A stretch of DNA of 48,329 nt from an uncultured Ruminococcus sp. (GTDB lineage: Bacteria; Bacillota; Clostridia; Oscillospirales; Ruminococcaceae). The notes under the pieces were generated by a model. The model had not been told where the DNA came from, searched no databases, and saw only the letters and a program-made list of their open reading frames with translations. Each line of letters begins with the position of its first letter. Position 1 is the first letter of the stretch. Where the stretch lies: contig CACZJT010000009.1 in NCBI GenBank assembly GCA_902781565.1, positions 1 to 48,329 of the forward strand, in the 5' to 3' direction. Positions 25,472-33,758 of the stretch are shown piece after piece. The translations under genes and the position numbers were made by a program.

Positions 25472-26263
25472 ATGGACGAATTCGATCTCATGAAGGAGCT
25501 TTACGGCGAGCCCACGGAAGATGAGCTCCCCGCAGAGGACGACGAGATACAACTGAATATCCGCGACTACCGCTCCGATGACGCTTTCGAGCAGATGCTT
25601 GCCGAGCTGAACGGCAAATACTCCGCGCCGAAGAAGCCCGCCGCAAAAACATCGGGCTTCACTCTCCGCAGTGAGCAGACCGCCCCCGCGGAAGCCGAGG
25701 TGCAGCCTGCCGCCGAGGAACATGACGTTTCCGAAGCGGCGGTGCAGACTTCTCCCGGAACCGTTCCCGCTGAGCCCCGCGAGGCTGTGGCGGCTATGGC
25801 TGAGATAGCGCCGCCAGAACCTCCTCCGCCTCCCAAGCCCGAGGTCAAGCGCAAACAGCAGCCCCCCAAGAAGACCCCCGAACAGCTGGAGAAGGAGCGC
25901 CGCGAACGTGAGCGCCGCGCAGAGCAGGAGCTTTTCGAGCGCCGTGAACGCGAAGCCCGTGAGCGTGAACAGCAGTTCATCGAGAAGATATCGAACATCT
26001 GGAATACCCCCGAGTTCGCCGAGGGCGGCAGGGTCGAAATGAATATCCGCACCGACGAGCGCAAGGAGATACGCATAAATCTCCCCGCCTCCGTAACACA
26101 GTCGGAAGAACAGGCCGCCGAGCTTGACTACACCCCGCTCATATCGCAGCCCTCCCCCGAGGAGGAGCAGAAGCGCCTTGAAGAAGCTGCCCGCCGCGAC
26201 GCTAAGAGCCGCACCGAAAAAGCAGCTTCCCGCAAGATCAGTATACGCAAGAACCGAAAATAA
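25472..26263 (+). CDS. charged, largely disordered coiled-coil protein of unknown function
   Basis: A 263-residue cytoplasmic protein without signal peptide or membrane helix. Residues 1-50 are acidic. Residues 55-135 are rich in Pro, Ala and Glu, including a run of proline. Residues 136-175 form a strongly charged Arg/Glu coiled coil (heptad-like RRERERRAEQEL). Residues about 178-225 may fold (ISNIWNTPEFAEGGRVEM, then EIRINLP). The tail is Lys/Arg-rich and ends SIRKNRK. I recognise no family. A perfect consensus promoter and its own terminator suggest strong expression. It reads divergently from the S10 operon. A structural or RNA-associated role would fit the charge pattern, but this is only a guess. 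Confidence 0.8.
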   Translation: MDEFDLMKELYGEPTEDELPAEDDEIQLNIRDYRSDDAFEQMLAELNGKYSAPKKPAAKTSGFTLRSEQTAPAEAEVQPAAEEHDVSEAAVQTSPGTVPAEPREAVAAMAEIAPPEPPPPPKPEVKRKQQPPKKTPEQLEKERRERERRAEQELFERREREAREREQQFIEKISNIWNTPEFAEGGRVEMNIRTDERKEIRINLPASVTQSEEQAAELDYTPLISQPSPEEEQKRLEEAARRDAKSRTEKAASRKISIRKNRK

Positions 26264-26276
26264 CACCCGACAATAT

Positions 26277-26310
26277 AACGGGAGCAGCTTTAAGAGCCGC
26301 TCCCGTTTTT
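26277..26310 (+). terminator. intrinsic terminator after the coiled-coil protein gene
   Basis: Stem AACGGGAGC/GCTCCCGTT (26277-26285/26299-26307) with additional inner pairing, then five T. On the minus strand the stem also follows fakA but lacks a T run. Confidence 0.9.
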
Positions 26311-26317
26311 GTTTGCC

Positions 26318-27988
26318 TTATTCGGCAGATATTATATAATAGTACACGGGCTGACCGCCGCGCATCATGTTGATGTCTATGCCGCCGAACTTCTTTTGAA
26401 GCGCGGCGCAGAGCCTTTCGGCTGCGTCGTCGGTCACGTCCGAGCCGTAGAACACGCTGATGAACGCCGTGTCGTTCTTGACGAGCCGCTTCGCCAGCTT
26501 GTATGCGCCCTTGTTCACGTCCTTCTCGGTGAATACCAGCTTGCCGTTCTCCATGCAGAGTATCTCGCCCCGCTTTATGGAATGACCCTCGAAATCGCTG
26601 TCACGCGCCGCGAAAGTCACCTGACCCGTTGACACGCGTTCGAGAGCTTCGGTCATGGTCACGCGGTTGGTCGAAAGGTCGGCTTCGGGGTCGAATGCCA
26701 GCATAGCGCTTATGCCCTGGGGTATGGAGCGCGTCTGCAAAACGCACACCTCCCTGTCGGCGAGCTTCATAGCCTGCTCCGCCGCCATGATTATGTTCTT
26801 GTTGTTGGGCAGAACAAACACCGTCCTTGCAGGACAGCTCTGTATCGCCTTGAGTATATCCTCGGTGGAGGGGTTCATGGTCTGACCGCCGCGCACGATG
26901 CAGTCTGCGCCCGCGTCCCTGAACAGCGCTTCTATTCCGCTTCCCGCAGCCACCGCCACAAAGCCGTATTCCTTTTCGGGCTTGACGGACTTGACCTCGG
27001 GGGGAGCCTGCTTTTTACGCACGTCCTTCTTGCGGTTCTCGTGCTGCATCTTCATGTTCTCGACTTTCGGGAAGTTCAGCTGACCGTATTCAAGACCCTT
27101 CTGTATCGCAAGACCGGGGTCGTTTGTATGTACGTGTACCTTGATTATCTCGTCGTCCTCGACCACAACAACGCAGTCGCCTATAGTTTCGAGATATTCC
27201 CTCAGCCCCGCCGAGATATCCTCGTCGGTGTCCTTGGTGATTATCATTTCGGTGCAGTAGGTAAAATGTATCTCGTCATCATACATTCCCACCACGTCCG
27301 AGAAGTTATCCACCGTGACCTTGGAGGGGTCTGCGGGAGCTTCTGTCTGTTCCTTGGGGGTGTAGACGGGCTTTCCGCGGAAAACGTTCAGCATCTCGCG
27401 GAAGATCAGCACAAGACCCTTTCCGCCCGCATCGACCACACCCGCCTTTGCGAGCTGAGGCAGCAGCTCGGGGGTCTTTTCAAGCGTGACCTCCGCCTGC
27501 TTGCAGACGTCCTCCCACACGATTAGGGTATCGTTCGTTGCCGCTGCGGAAACCCGTGCTTTCTCGGCAGCCTCCCTCGCTACGGTCAGGATAGTGCCCT
27601 CGGTGGGCTTCATTACCGACTTGTAAGCGCCCTTGACGCCCAGCTCCAGACACTCCGCCATGCGCTCCGCCGTAAGGTTCTCGCAGCCGTCCAGTCCCTT
27701 CGAGAAGCCCCGGAAGATCAGCGAAAGTATAACGCCCGAGTTTCCCCTCGCGCCGCGCAGCATTCCCGAAGCCGCGGTCTTTGCCACCTCACCCGCAGTA
27801 ACATCATCGGGCAGAGTACCGAGTGCCAGCGCCGCGTTCGAGATCGTCATGGACATATTTGTTCCCGTATCGCCGTCGGGCACGGGGAAAACGTTCAGCT
27901 CGTCAACAGACTTTTTATTGTCGGTGAGCAGATTCGCGGCGCTTACCACCGCGTCGCGGAAGGTCTTACCGCTTATAACAGAATTCAA
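26318..27988 (-). CDS. fakA: fatty acid kinase catalytic subunit FakA (DAK2 domain, YloV)
   Basis: A 556-residue protein. The N-terminal DAK2/DhaL-type nucleotide-binding domain (about 1-205) holds the metal site VPDGDTGTNMS and the GARGNSGVILS and DAGGKGL loops. A middle domain and a C-terminal DegV-like part with VLPNNKNIIMAAEQA follow. In Staphylococcus, FakA phosphorylates exogenous fatty acids bound to FakB, feeding phospholipid synthesis; the family match makes that role likely. The start is TTG 27988, 9 nt behind GGAGG. It follows yloU by 19 nt in one operon, as in most Firmicutes. No fakB is in the window. Confidence 0.93.
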   Translation of the reverse strand: MNSVISGKTFRDAVVSAANLLTDNKKSVDELNVFPVPDGDTGTNMSMTISNAALALGTLPDDVTAGEVAKTAASGMLRGARGNSGVILSLIFRGFSKGLDGCENLTAERMAECLELGVKGAYKSVMKPTEGTILTVAREAAEKARVSAAATNDTLIVWEDVCKQAEVTLEKTPELLPQLAKAGVVDAGGKGLVLIFREMLNVFRGKPVYTPKEQTEAPADPSKVTVDNFSDVVGMYDDEIHFTYCTEMIITKDTDEDISAGLREYLETIGDCVVVVEDDEIIKVHVHTNDPGLAIQKGLEYGQLNFPKVENMKMQHENRKKDVRKKQAPPEVKSVKPEKEYGFVAVAAGSGIEALFRDAGADCIVRGGQTMNPSTEDILKAIQSCPARTVFVLPNNKNIIMAAEQAMKLADREVCVLQTRSIPQGISAMLAFDPEADLSTNRVTMTEALERVSTGQVTFAARDSDFEGHSIKRGEILCMENGKLVFTEKDVNKGAYKLAKRLVKNDTAFISVFYGSDVTDDAAERLCAALQKKFGGIDINMMRGGQPVYYYIISAE

Positions 27989-28007
27989 TGGTCCTTACCT
28001 CCAGATC

Positions 28008-28304
28008 TTAAATGTCGCTGCTTGCGAGATCCTGCGTATAGATCTTTATAGACCTTACGTTGATGCCGCCCTTTGTGAGCTCATAGGATACCTTATGCGA
28101 CACCGCGTCGGACACGGCAGGCAGGTTCACGCTGTCTGCGGCGCTGATGGTCAGCGCTATATCCACCGTATCGCCCGACTCGATGATCTCCACGCCTTCA
28201 AGTCCCGCAACGCCGAAGCAGCTCTCGGCAAGGGAGGTAACGAGCTTCACGAGATATTTTTTCGACACTGTGATCGTACCAAGATGATTGCTGTAGGTTA
28301 TCAT
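28008..28304 (-). CDS. Asp23/Gls24 family protein (YloU-like)
   Basis: A 98-residue protein of the Asp23/Gls24 alkaline-shock family. ITVSKKYLVKLVTSLAESCFGVAGL is the recognisable N-terminal core (here quoted as TVSKKYLVKLV and ESCFGVAGL), followed by VSDAVSHKVSYELTKGGINV near the C-terminus. Members associate with the cell envelope and stress responses; the yloU paralogue is paired with yloV/fakA. ATG 28304 follows CGGAG at 7 nt. Transcription is predicted from 28566-28594, giving a leader of about 255 nt that carries repeats. Confidence 0.9.
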   Translation of the reverse strand: MITYSNHLGTITVSKKYLVKLVTSLAESCFGVAGLEGVEIIESGDTVDIALTISAADSVNLPAVSDAVSHKVSYELTKGGINVRSIKIYTQDLASSDI

Positions 28305-28341
28305 GATATCACTCCGTCCTTTCGGGTAGATATTGTCTTAT

Positions 28342-28373
28342 TTTCAAAGCCGACAACAGTTCCGTGCAGAAAG
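28342..28373. repeat. partial copy of palindromic family P
   Basis: TTTCAAAGCCGACAA, then a 3-4 base variable stretch and CGTGCAGAAA, match 6001-6030 of family P copy 1 nearly exactly. The matching right arm and core are missing. Nearby GCAGAAA/TTTCTGC (28366-28372/28382-28388) forms a local hairpin instead. Confidence 0.65.
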
Positions 28374-28493
28374 CGACCGCGTTTCTGCGGCTTGCCGGCA
28401 GAGGTCTTCCCACCTGCACTTACCTCTCCTATACTATACTAACCTAACTTATCTTATCTTAACTTAACTTAGGTTTCCAAATGGCTGCGGGTC

Positions 28494-28522
28494 GGTTGTC
28501 ATATGGTTGTCATACGGTTGTC
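28494..28522. repeat. three GGTTGTC repeats with 11-bp period
   Basis: GGTTGTC at 28494-28500, 28505-28511 and 28516-28522, separated by ATAT and ATAC. They lie 40-65 bp inside the predicted yloU transcript. Near-helical spacing suggests a protein-binding site or a simple tandem repeat. The neighbouring 28436-28471 also repeats AACTTA/ATCTTA units. Confidence 0.6.
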
Positions 28523-28565
28523 GGCAGTCCGCGCGGGAAGCCCCGCCAAGAAGCCCTCTGTTACT

Positions 28566-28594
28566 ATTATACCCTATTTTTCCACTTTTGTAAA
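28566..28594 (-). promoter_or_regulatory. sigma-A promoter of yloU-fakA
   Basis: On the minus strand TTTACA (complement of 28589-28594), 17 bp, TATAAT (complement of 28566-28571). Confidence 0.85.
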
Positions 28595-28628
28595 GAGCCT
28601 TAAAACATTTTTTCCTAAGCCTGCGCCC

Positions 28629-29495
28629 TTATGCCCTTCCTCGCTGTTTCTCCATTCTCGCCAGCTGTTTTTCCCAGCGGCGCACCATCGCGGGTATCTT
28701 GTCCTGCCAGTAGGCGCCCATTATCTCGCGGGCGAGGAGTATCCTGCACTCCGTCACGAAGGGGTACACTATCAGCAGAGGATAGAACAGCACGCCGCTC
28801 AGGAGCGCGGGGACTATCGAGAGCATGAAGCTAAACACTCTCAAATGCTTGCCCTCCATGAGCTTTACCGACAGGTCGCAGGCGGCAAAGAAGCTGGCGC
28901 GGGGATTCAGCCTGCTTATGTAGGGCACAAGGCACAGAGACATATGATAATGTATCGTCACCGATATCCACACGATGGTAAAGCCCGTGGCGAGCATGAA
29001 GCAGAAAAGCTCCCACATCGCAAGGTCTTCCCTGACGCCCGTGCGGTAGGTCTTTACCATAAAATACCCGCTCACCGCCGCAGGGGAGGCTGTCAGCACC
29101 TTCAAAAAGAACAGACTCACGCTGTTTCTGAGACAGGGGATTATAAGCCGCCTGATATGCCCGTACAGGAACTTGTTTGTGCGGACGTTCTTGTCAAGAA
29201 AGGTAAAGCTCATAAAGTTCCTGCAAACGAAATAAGAGAGCGTCGAGAGCAGAAGTCCGTAAACCGCCAACCTCATGACCGCAAGTGTCAGCGCCAAACG
29301 GTGAGCTTTGTAGAAATTCACCGAGAAGGGCTTATAATCATGGTAGCCCGCCATTCTTGCGAACACGACTATGCCCAGCTCTATCAGGGTGATGAACACC
29401 AACGTCGTAAAGAAGCAGACCGTGGATTCCGCCGCCGTGTCCGAAAAGCCCTCGATGTTGCGGAAGGCGTTGTGCCGTATCTGCTTGTTGGTCAA
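28629..29495 (-). CDS. polytopic membrane protein of unknown function
   Basis: A 288-residue protein with about six predicted membrane helices (hydrophobic blocks near VCFFTTLVFITLIELGIVVF, ALTLAVMRLAVYGLLLSTL, SLFFLKVLTASPAAVSGYF, MWELFCFMLATGFTIVWISV and FSFMLSIVPALLSGVLFYPL). The C-terminus is basic and cytoplasmic (RRWEKQLARMEKQRGRA). I recognise no family; the pattern is somewhat like small DUF975-type proteins, but this is not secure. TTG 29495 is preferred because GGGGGTGA lies 5 nt upstream; the longer frame from TTG 29543 has no binding site. It is the last gene of the unit begun by the beta-helix gene. Confidence 0.75.
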   Translation of the reverse strand: MTNKQIRHNAFRNIEGFSDTAAESTVCFFTTLVFITLIELGIVVFARMAGYHDYKPFSVNFYKAHRLALTLAVMRLAVYGLLLSTLSYFVCRNFMSFTFLDKNVRTNKFLYGHIRRLIIPCLRNSVSLFFLKVLTASPAAVSGYFMVKTYRTGVREDLAMWELFCFMLATGFTIVWISVTIHYHMSLCLVPYISRLNPRASFFAACDLSVKLMEGKHLRVFSFMLSIVPALLSGVLFYPLLIVYPFVTECRILLAREIMGAYWQDKIPAMVRRWEKQLARMEKQRGRA

Positions 29496-29539
29496 TCCGC
29501 TCACCCCCTTATTGTCCGAAGCGCCCTCATGCGGGCGGT

Positions 29540-30238
29540 TCAATCGCCGTCATAGTCATCGTTGTAGTCGTCGTAGTATTCGTCATCGTCTAAGTCGATG
29601 AAGTATTCCCCGCGGCGCTCACCTGCCTCGGGCGGAAATTTTCCGATAAGCTCAAAGGCTCCCGACCGCTGCCAGAGCTGTGCCGTCACCAGCACCTCGA
29701 AGCCGCAGCCGAATCCGCAGGTATACGCCCCGGGAGCCTGCTTTGGCAGTCCGAAGCAGGTCATCATGTTCATGATTATCCCCGCATGAGTGACAACAGC
29801 CGCGTCGGTTATGCCCTCCTCCATCATATCGCCTATGATGAGGGACAGCGCCTTGTAGCACCTCGAAGCCACCTGCCTTGCCGACTCGCCGTTCGGGGGA
29901 GCGTTGTCGAGCCCGCCCTTCAGGAATTTTGCGTAGGCGGGGTCGTTTTTCAGCTCATCGGGGGTCTTGCCCTCGAAGTCGCCGAAATCCATCTCCACCA
30001 GCTCCACCACCTCGGAGGTGGGTATGTTCGGCGTCATGATATGCGCCGTCTGCACGCAGCGTTTGAGCGGCGAAACGTAGACCTTCTGAAACTCGGGGTA
30101 CCCCGCCTGCTCCGCGCGGTCGTAAAGCTCGTCCGCGCCCTCCCGACTTAGCGGCAGGTCTGTCACGCCTATGTATCTGCCCTCGGCGTTGCCCTGTGTG
30201 GCGCCGTGGCGTATGAATGTTATCCTGTAGCCTTTCAT
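29540..30238 (-). CDS. histidine phosphatase family protein
   Basis: A 232-residue phosphatase of the phosphoglycerate mutase-like superfamily. The catalytic FIRHGATQGN (His10) is near the N-terminus, followed by YVSPLKRCVQTA, the acid donor in EMDFGDFEGK, and the second His in VVTHAGI. The small size fits the alpha-ribazole/CobC or YhfR subgroup, but substrate cannot be told and no cobalamin genes lie here. The last 20 residues are almost all Asp and Tyr (DDDEYYDDYNDDYDGD), which is not part of the family. ATG 30238 follows GGGAGAGGA. It lies 18 nt after the DUF5662 gene. Confidence 0.9.
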   Translation of the reverse strand: MKGYRITFIRHGATQGNAEGRYIGVTDLPLSREGADELYDRAEQAGYPEFQKVYVSPLKRCVQTAHIMTPNIPTSEVVELVEMDFGDFEGKTPDELKNDPAYAKFLKGGLDNAPPNGESARQVASRCYKALSLIIGDMMEEGITDAAVVTHAGIIMNMMTCFGLPKQAPGAYTCGFGCGFEVLVTAQLWQRSGAFELIGKFPPEAGERRGEYFIDLDDDEYYDDYNDDYDGD

Positions 30239-30256
30239 CCGATCCTCTCCCGCGGT

Positions 30257-30841
30257 TCAGTATTTTCTCAGCCGTCTGACGTAATCGAAGGTATAGTCCT
30301 CGCCCTTGACTGCGAGCATTCTTAACAGCTTTTCCAGCAGCCGCGAAGTATCGGGGTGTATCATGCGTGTGCTCTTCGCCTTCATGAAATACGCCAGCGG
30401 ATCGCCGTCGGTGTATCTCTCACCGTTGTATATCTTGCTTGCCGCCACGCGGTCGCAGAACATCTCCTTGACGTACTTGACGGGCATCTTCACGGGGGAC
30501 ATCTTTCTCGTCACGGGATCGTAGTCTGTCCAGTATTCAAAATGGTGCTTGTTCCTGCCCTTGTGGTGCATCCATGCGTAGGAGAAGCCGTAGTCCTCCC
30601 GCTCGCCCTCGTTGGGGGAACGAGTTCCCTGATAGTACAGCACCCCGTATATGAACTCCCCCGGGCAGTACTTCGAGAGGTCGTGTACCAGCCCCCGAAA
30701 GGGTATTCCCGCCCTTACGCAATGCTCGAACACCTTTTTCCTGTGCTCCGAAACGGTGTGCCAGTGTCCCTTTGCGTTAGCTATCAGCTTTGCGGGGGTC
30801 ATGCGCCTGCCCGCCTTGTCCTTCTTAAATATGACAGTCAT
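30257..30841 (-). CDS. DUF5662 family protein
   Basis: A 194-residue cytoplasmic protein. Conserved features are HWHTVSEHRKKVFEHC, LVHDLSKYCPGEF, YYQGTRSPNEGERE, WMHHKGRNKHHFEYW and the Lys/Arg-rich C-terminus. His-Asp pairs and clustered His (HD and HHxxxxxHH) suggest a metal-dependent hydrolase of HD type, but no activity is known to me. ATG 30841 is preferred over ATG 30847 because AAAGGA is then 8 nt upstream. It begins 12 nt after the beta-helix gene stop and is likely co-transcribed with it. Confidence 0.85.
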   Translation of the reverse strand: MTVIFKKDKAGRRMTPAKLIANAKGHWHTVSEHRKKVFEHCVRAGIPFRGLVHDLSKYCPGEFIYGVLYYQGTRSPNEGEREDYGFSYAWMHHKGRNKHHFEYWTDYDPVTRKMSPVKMPVKYVKEMFCDRVAASKIYNGERYTDGDPLAYFMKAKSTRMIHPDTSRLLEKLLRMLAVKGEDYTFDYVRRLRKY

Positions 30842-30853
30842 ATCCATTATCCT

Positions 30854-33382
30854 TTAGAAGTAAATATATCCCGAGCCGCCCCATACGCTCTCGGAAGCCG
30901 TGATCTTTACGGGCTGGTCTATGGTCAGCGCGTCAAGCTGACGCTGTATGGGATTAACGATCTCATCACTCACCGCAAGGAGCTCCTCGGGCTGACGTTC
31001 TACCGTTACCTCGCAGTGCTTTTTCTCCTCCATGCCCGCAAGACCCGAGGTCTTGGGAGCGGTCTGTGCCAGCGGCACCGCGTCGAGGGCTATCACGAAG
31101 CCCACGGTCTGCGTGCCGATGAAGTTGCCCCGTCCCGTAACGGTAAGGGTAGCCGTACCCGCGCCGAGATTGTCGGCATAGCTGTATTCGTAGTCAACGC
31201 TGGGGATAAGCTCCCTGCCGCCGTAGCTCACGCTGAAGGAGGGCTCTATCGGTCTGCCCGTGAAGCCCGCCTGCTCCGCGCAGATAATCTGCACATCGTC
31301 AAGGGACACCTTCGTTCTCGCCGCCAGCTCGTCCGAGGGGGTGTTCTCCGCCGACTCATCGTTGATGATTAGGAACGGCACGACCTTATAGACGTAGTTG
31401 GTACCCGGGTCGAGCATTTCGTCAAGGAATATAGACCCGCTGTCACCCGTGGCAATAAGGGCATACTCCCCGCCCGCCCGCTTGCGGTAGACGTTTATGC
31501 CGTCAGCCTCGCCCACAGCCGTCCATGTGAGCTTGATGTTATCGGAGGTCACTTCCTCCACGTAGAATGAGCGGGGCTTCGAGAGCGTCACCTGCCCGAC
31601 GGTCTCGGCAGATATCTTCCTGCCCACCGCCTCGAAGGAGTTCCCCACGAGGTAAGCCATGCCGCCGTTTGCGAAGGTCACGCCCACCTCCGAAGCGGAG
31701 ATGTCGTTGTTCTTTATCTTGATATCCTTGCCGCCGCCCGAGCTGTCCACCTTGACGGCGTAATTGCCGCCCCTGATGACATTGCCCGAGAGGGTGATAC
31801 TGCTGCTCGCGTCGTCTATCTTGACGCCGCCCAGCCCGCAGTCCGTGAAGCCGCTCTTGCCGACGGTCGAATCCGAGACTGCCGAAAGGAGCATAGCCAC
31901 GTCGCCGCAGCTGCGTATAGTGTTCCCCTCGGCGGTGAGCCCTGCGGAATTCTGAGCGCAGAACCCGCTCTTAACGCCCTCCGAGAGAGTGTTGTTCTTG
32001 AAAGAGCTGTCATAGCACCAGTTCGCGGATATGAGATATCCTCCCGCGCCGTCGGCTTTGCCCTCTATCTCGTTGCCCGTCACGGTGACGCCGTAAACAT
32101 CGTTCAGTATCAGCCCGCAGTAGGCACTGGTTATCTTGTTGTCCCTGATGTCGATATTGCTCATGTAGTAATCCGCGGCGGGGTAATTGGAGGTAGCGGA
32201 AACGTTCGCGCCGTAGAGCTTTATGGCAAAGGGGAAGGATTGCAGGCTCGTCACCACGGTGTCTATGGTGTTGCCCTCTATCACCGTATCGGTGTTGCGG
32301 TCTATCCTCGAAGCCGAGCCGCTGACGCCCGTGACCGAGGGGAAGAAGTGTCTGAAATCCTCATCGGTCATGTGGTTGAAGAGTATCCCCGCCCCGCAGT
32401 TCGAGAAGGTATTGTTTCGTATGGTACACCTTCGGTAGTTATACAGGAACAGGGCGTAATTCGTTATCCCGCTGAACGTATTATCCGCGATGGTGACATT
32501 GGTGTAATAGCACCCCGCCACCGCGGAATGCGAGCCTACGGCGCGGGGGATATCGTAGAACCCGCAGCCCCGTATTATGACGTTATCACAGGCGGTATCG
32601 TCAAAGGGCGAGTACCCCGCGAAAAGGCTCTCGGAGTTCATGACGTCGAGCTGTATAGCTTCCTTCATGAGCGTGCCGTAGTACCCGCTGAAGGTGCAGC
32701 CGTCAATGGTTATCCCCGAAGCGCCGCCTATCTCTATGTGATGACCGTTCTTGTTGTTGATTATATTCATATCGCGAAAAAGTATGTTTTTCGCGTGACC
32801 TATGCGTATATTCGAGAATGTGGTGACATTGCCGTAATTGGCGGCGTTGCCGTCCCATGTGCCGCCCTGTACCAGAATGTTCCTTGCGCCGTCATAGCCG
32901 TAAGCCGAAGCGGGCGCGGTGCTAAGTATCGCGCCGCCGTTGAAGCAGCGGTATATCTTCACATCGTCCCCGCAGATTATGCGGGTATTGCTGTATATTT
33001 TCAGACCGCGTTTAAGGACGTATTCGCCGTTCGGTATATCTATCTCGACGCAAACGGTGTCGTCCGTATATTTTTTGGCGAGATCGAGGAGCTTCTGGAA
33101 GCCCTCGTAGCAGTCCTCCGTTCCCGTGTTATCGACCTTGCCCTTCTGCACGAGGTCGTAAGCCTTGACCTTTGCGTATTCGGGCAGAGAAGCCCCCCAC
33201 GCCCCCGAGCCCTCGGCGGCGTGCGCCGTAACTCCTCTTCCGAGCAGCGGCAGAGCGACAAGAATAAGCAGAGCGAAGACCGTGAACCTTGCGGCAAAGC
33301 CTTTTGTTCCTCCTGTCATTATGTACCGATTTCCTCCGTTCTTTTTCATTCCTTTGACCGAACCCCGTTTGGGGGAGGTCAC
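30854..33382 (-). CDS. secreted right-handed beta-helix repeat protein with fibronectin III domain
   Basis: An 842-residue exported protein. A signal peptide (FTVFALLILVALPLLG, cleavage near AHAAEG) is followed by a pectate-lyase-type parallel beta-helix at about 70-630, built of turns such as NIRIGHAKNILFRDMNII and IDGCTFSGYYG. A fibronectin type III domain (about 640-735) and an Ig-like domain of the kind seen in bacterial surface proteins (about 740-815) follow. It may bind or cleave polysaccharide; no catalytic set is evident. There is no sortase or dockerin motif. Start choice is uncertain: GTG 33382 has AAGGAAA very close, ATG 33349 abuts AAAGGA, and ATG 33319 has GGAGG 13 nt away. It heads a four-gene unit. 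Confidence 0.88.
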   Translation of the reverse strand: MTSPKRGSVKGMKKNGGNRYIMTGGTKGFAARFTVFALLILVALPLLGRGVTAHAAEGSGAWGASLPEYAKVKAYDLVQKGKVDNTGTEDCYEGFQKLLDLAKKYTDDTVCVEIDIPNGEYVLKRGLKIYSNTRIICGDDVKIYRCFNGGAILSTAPASAYGYDGARNILVQGGTWDGNAANYGNVTTFSNIRIGHAKNILFRDMNIINNKNGHHIEIGGASGITIDGCTFSGYYGTLMKEAIQLDVMNSESLFAGYSPFDDTACDNVIIRGCGFYDIPRAVGSHSAVAGCYYTNVTIADNTFSGITNYALFLYNYRRCTIRNNTFSNCGAGILFNHMTDEDFRHFFPSVTGVSGSASRIDRNTDTVIEGNTIDTVVTSLQSFPFAIKLYGANVSATSNYPAADYYMSNIDIRDNKITSAYCGLILNDVYGVTVTGNEIEGKADGAGGYLISANWCYDSSFKNNTLSEGVKSGFCAQNSAGLTAEGNTIRSCGDVAMLLSAVSDSTVGKSGFTDCGLGGVKIDDASSSITLSGNVIRGGNYAVKVDSSGGGKDIKIKNNDISASEVGVTFANGGMAYLVGNSFEAVGRKISAETVGQVTLSKPRSFYVEEVTSDNIKLTWTAVGEADGINVYRKRAGGEYALIATGDSGSIFLDEMLDPGTNYVYKVVPFLIINDESAENTPSDELAARTKVSLDDVQIICAEQAGFTGRPIEPSFSVSYGGRELIPSVDYEYSYADNLGAGTATLTVTGRGNFIGTQTVGFVIALDAVPLAQTAPKTSGLAGMEEKKHCEVTVERQPEELLAVSDEIVNPIQRQLDALTIDQPVKITASESVWGGSGYIYF

Positions 33383-33428
33383 TTTCCTTTTTTACACAAG
33401 CGTTTTCTATATTTAGTGATACACTATT

Positions 33429-33457
33429 ATTATAACACAGCCGAGGGCGATTGTCAA
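33429..33457 (-). promoter_or_regulatory. perfect sigma-A promoter of the beta-helix gene unit
   Basis: On the minus strand TTGACA (complement of 33452-33457), 17 bp, TATAAT (complement of 33429-33434), about 40 nt before GTG 33382. Confidence 0.92.
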
Positions 33458-33538
33458 TTATTTCGCGAAATTCCCTGTTTTTTTCACATTATGCCCATAA
33501 TCTGCAAACCGCAAATCCTTTGGTTCGGAGCGGATCCT

Positions 33539-33660
33539 GTCCGCCTTACGGCGGTTTGGGGTTGTGCAATAATCGCATTCGCTCTATTGCACAATTAAAT
33601 CGGCGATACTTCTGTTCACGTTACTTTGTGCGGGGCTGTTGCTTTGTCCCTTACTGAACG
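33539..33660. repeat. dispersed structured repeat, family R copy A
   Basis: Shares about 120 bp with 39515-39640. A hairpin CCGCC/GGCGG (33541-33545/33550-33554) is followed by a 10-bp hairpin TTGTGCAATA/TATTGCACAA (33562-33571/33585-33594) with a 13-nt loop ATCGCATTCGCTC, then TTAAATCGGCGATAC. Stem positions differ from copy B by compensatory changes while the loop is identical. The right arm present in copy B is absent here. It fills much of the 376-bp gap between the beta-helix gene and the small gene. Confidence 0.85.
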
Positions 33661-33730
33661 CTGTTCTTTTAGGGATCAGTATTACTTTTACTTTCCGCAA
33701 AGGACACTATTTCGCTCCGTTTATCCCGCA

Positions 33731-33755
33731 AAAAAGCCCCCGCTCAGGGGGGCTT
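33731..33755 (-). terminator. intrinsic terminator of the small unknown gene
   Basis: Stem AGCCCCC/GGGGGCT (33735-33741/33748-33754); on the minus strand it is followed by TTTTTT (33730-33735). Confidence 0.85.
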
Positions 33756-33758
33756 GCT

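Noticed and set aside
28503..29555. 350-codon plus-strand frame opposite the membrane protein gene
   Set aside because: His/Arg-rich product without start signals; the minus-strand frame has clear membrane helices and a GGGGGTGA binding site.
32240..33598. 452-codon plus-strand frame opposite the beta-helix gene
   Set aside because: The minus-strand product has a signal peptide and repeat domains, a promoter and operon context; the plus frame has none and runs through family R.
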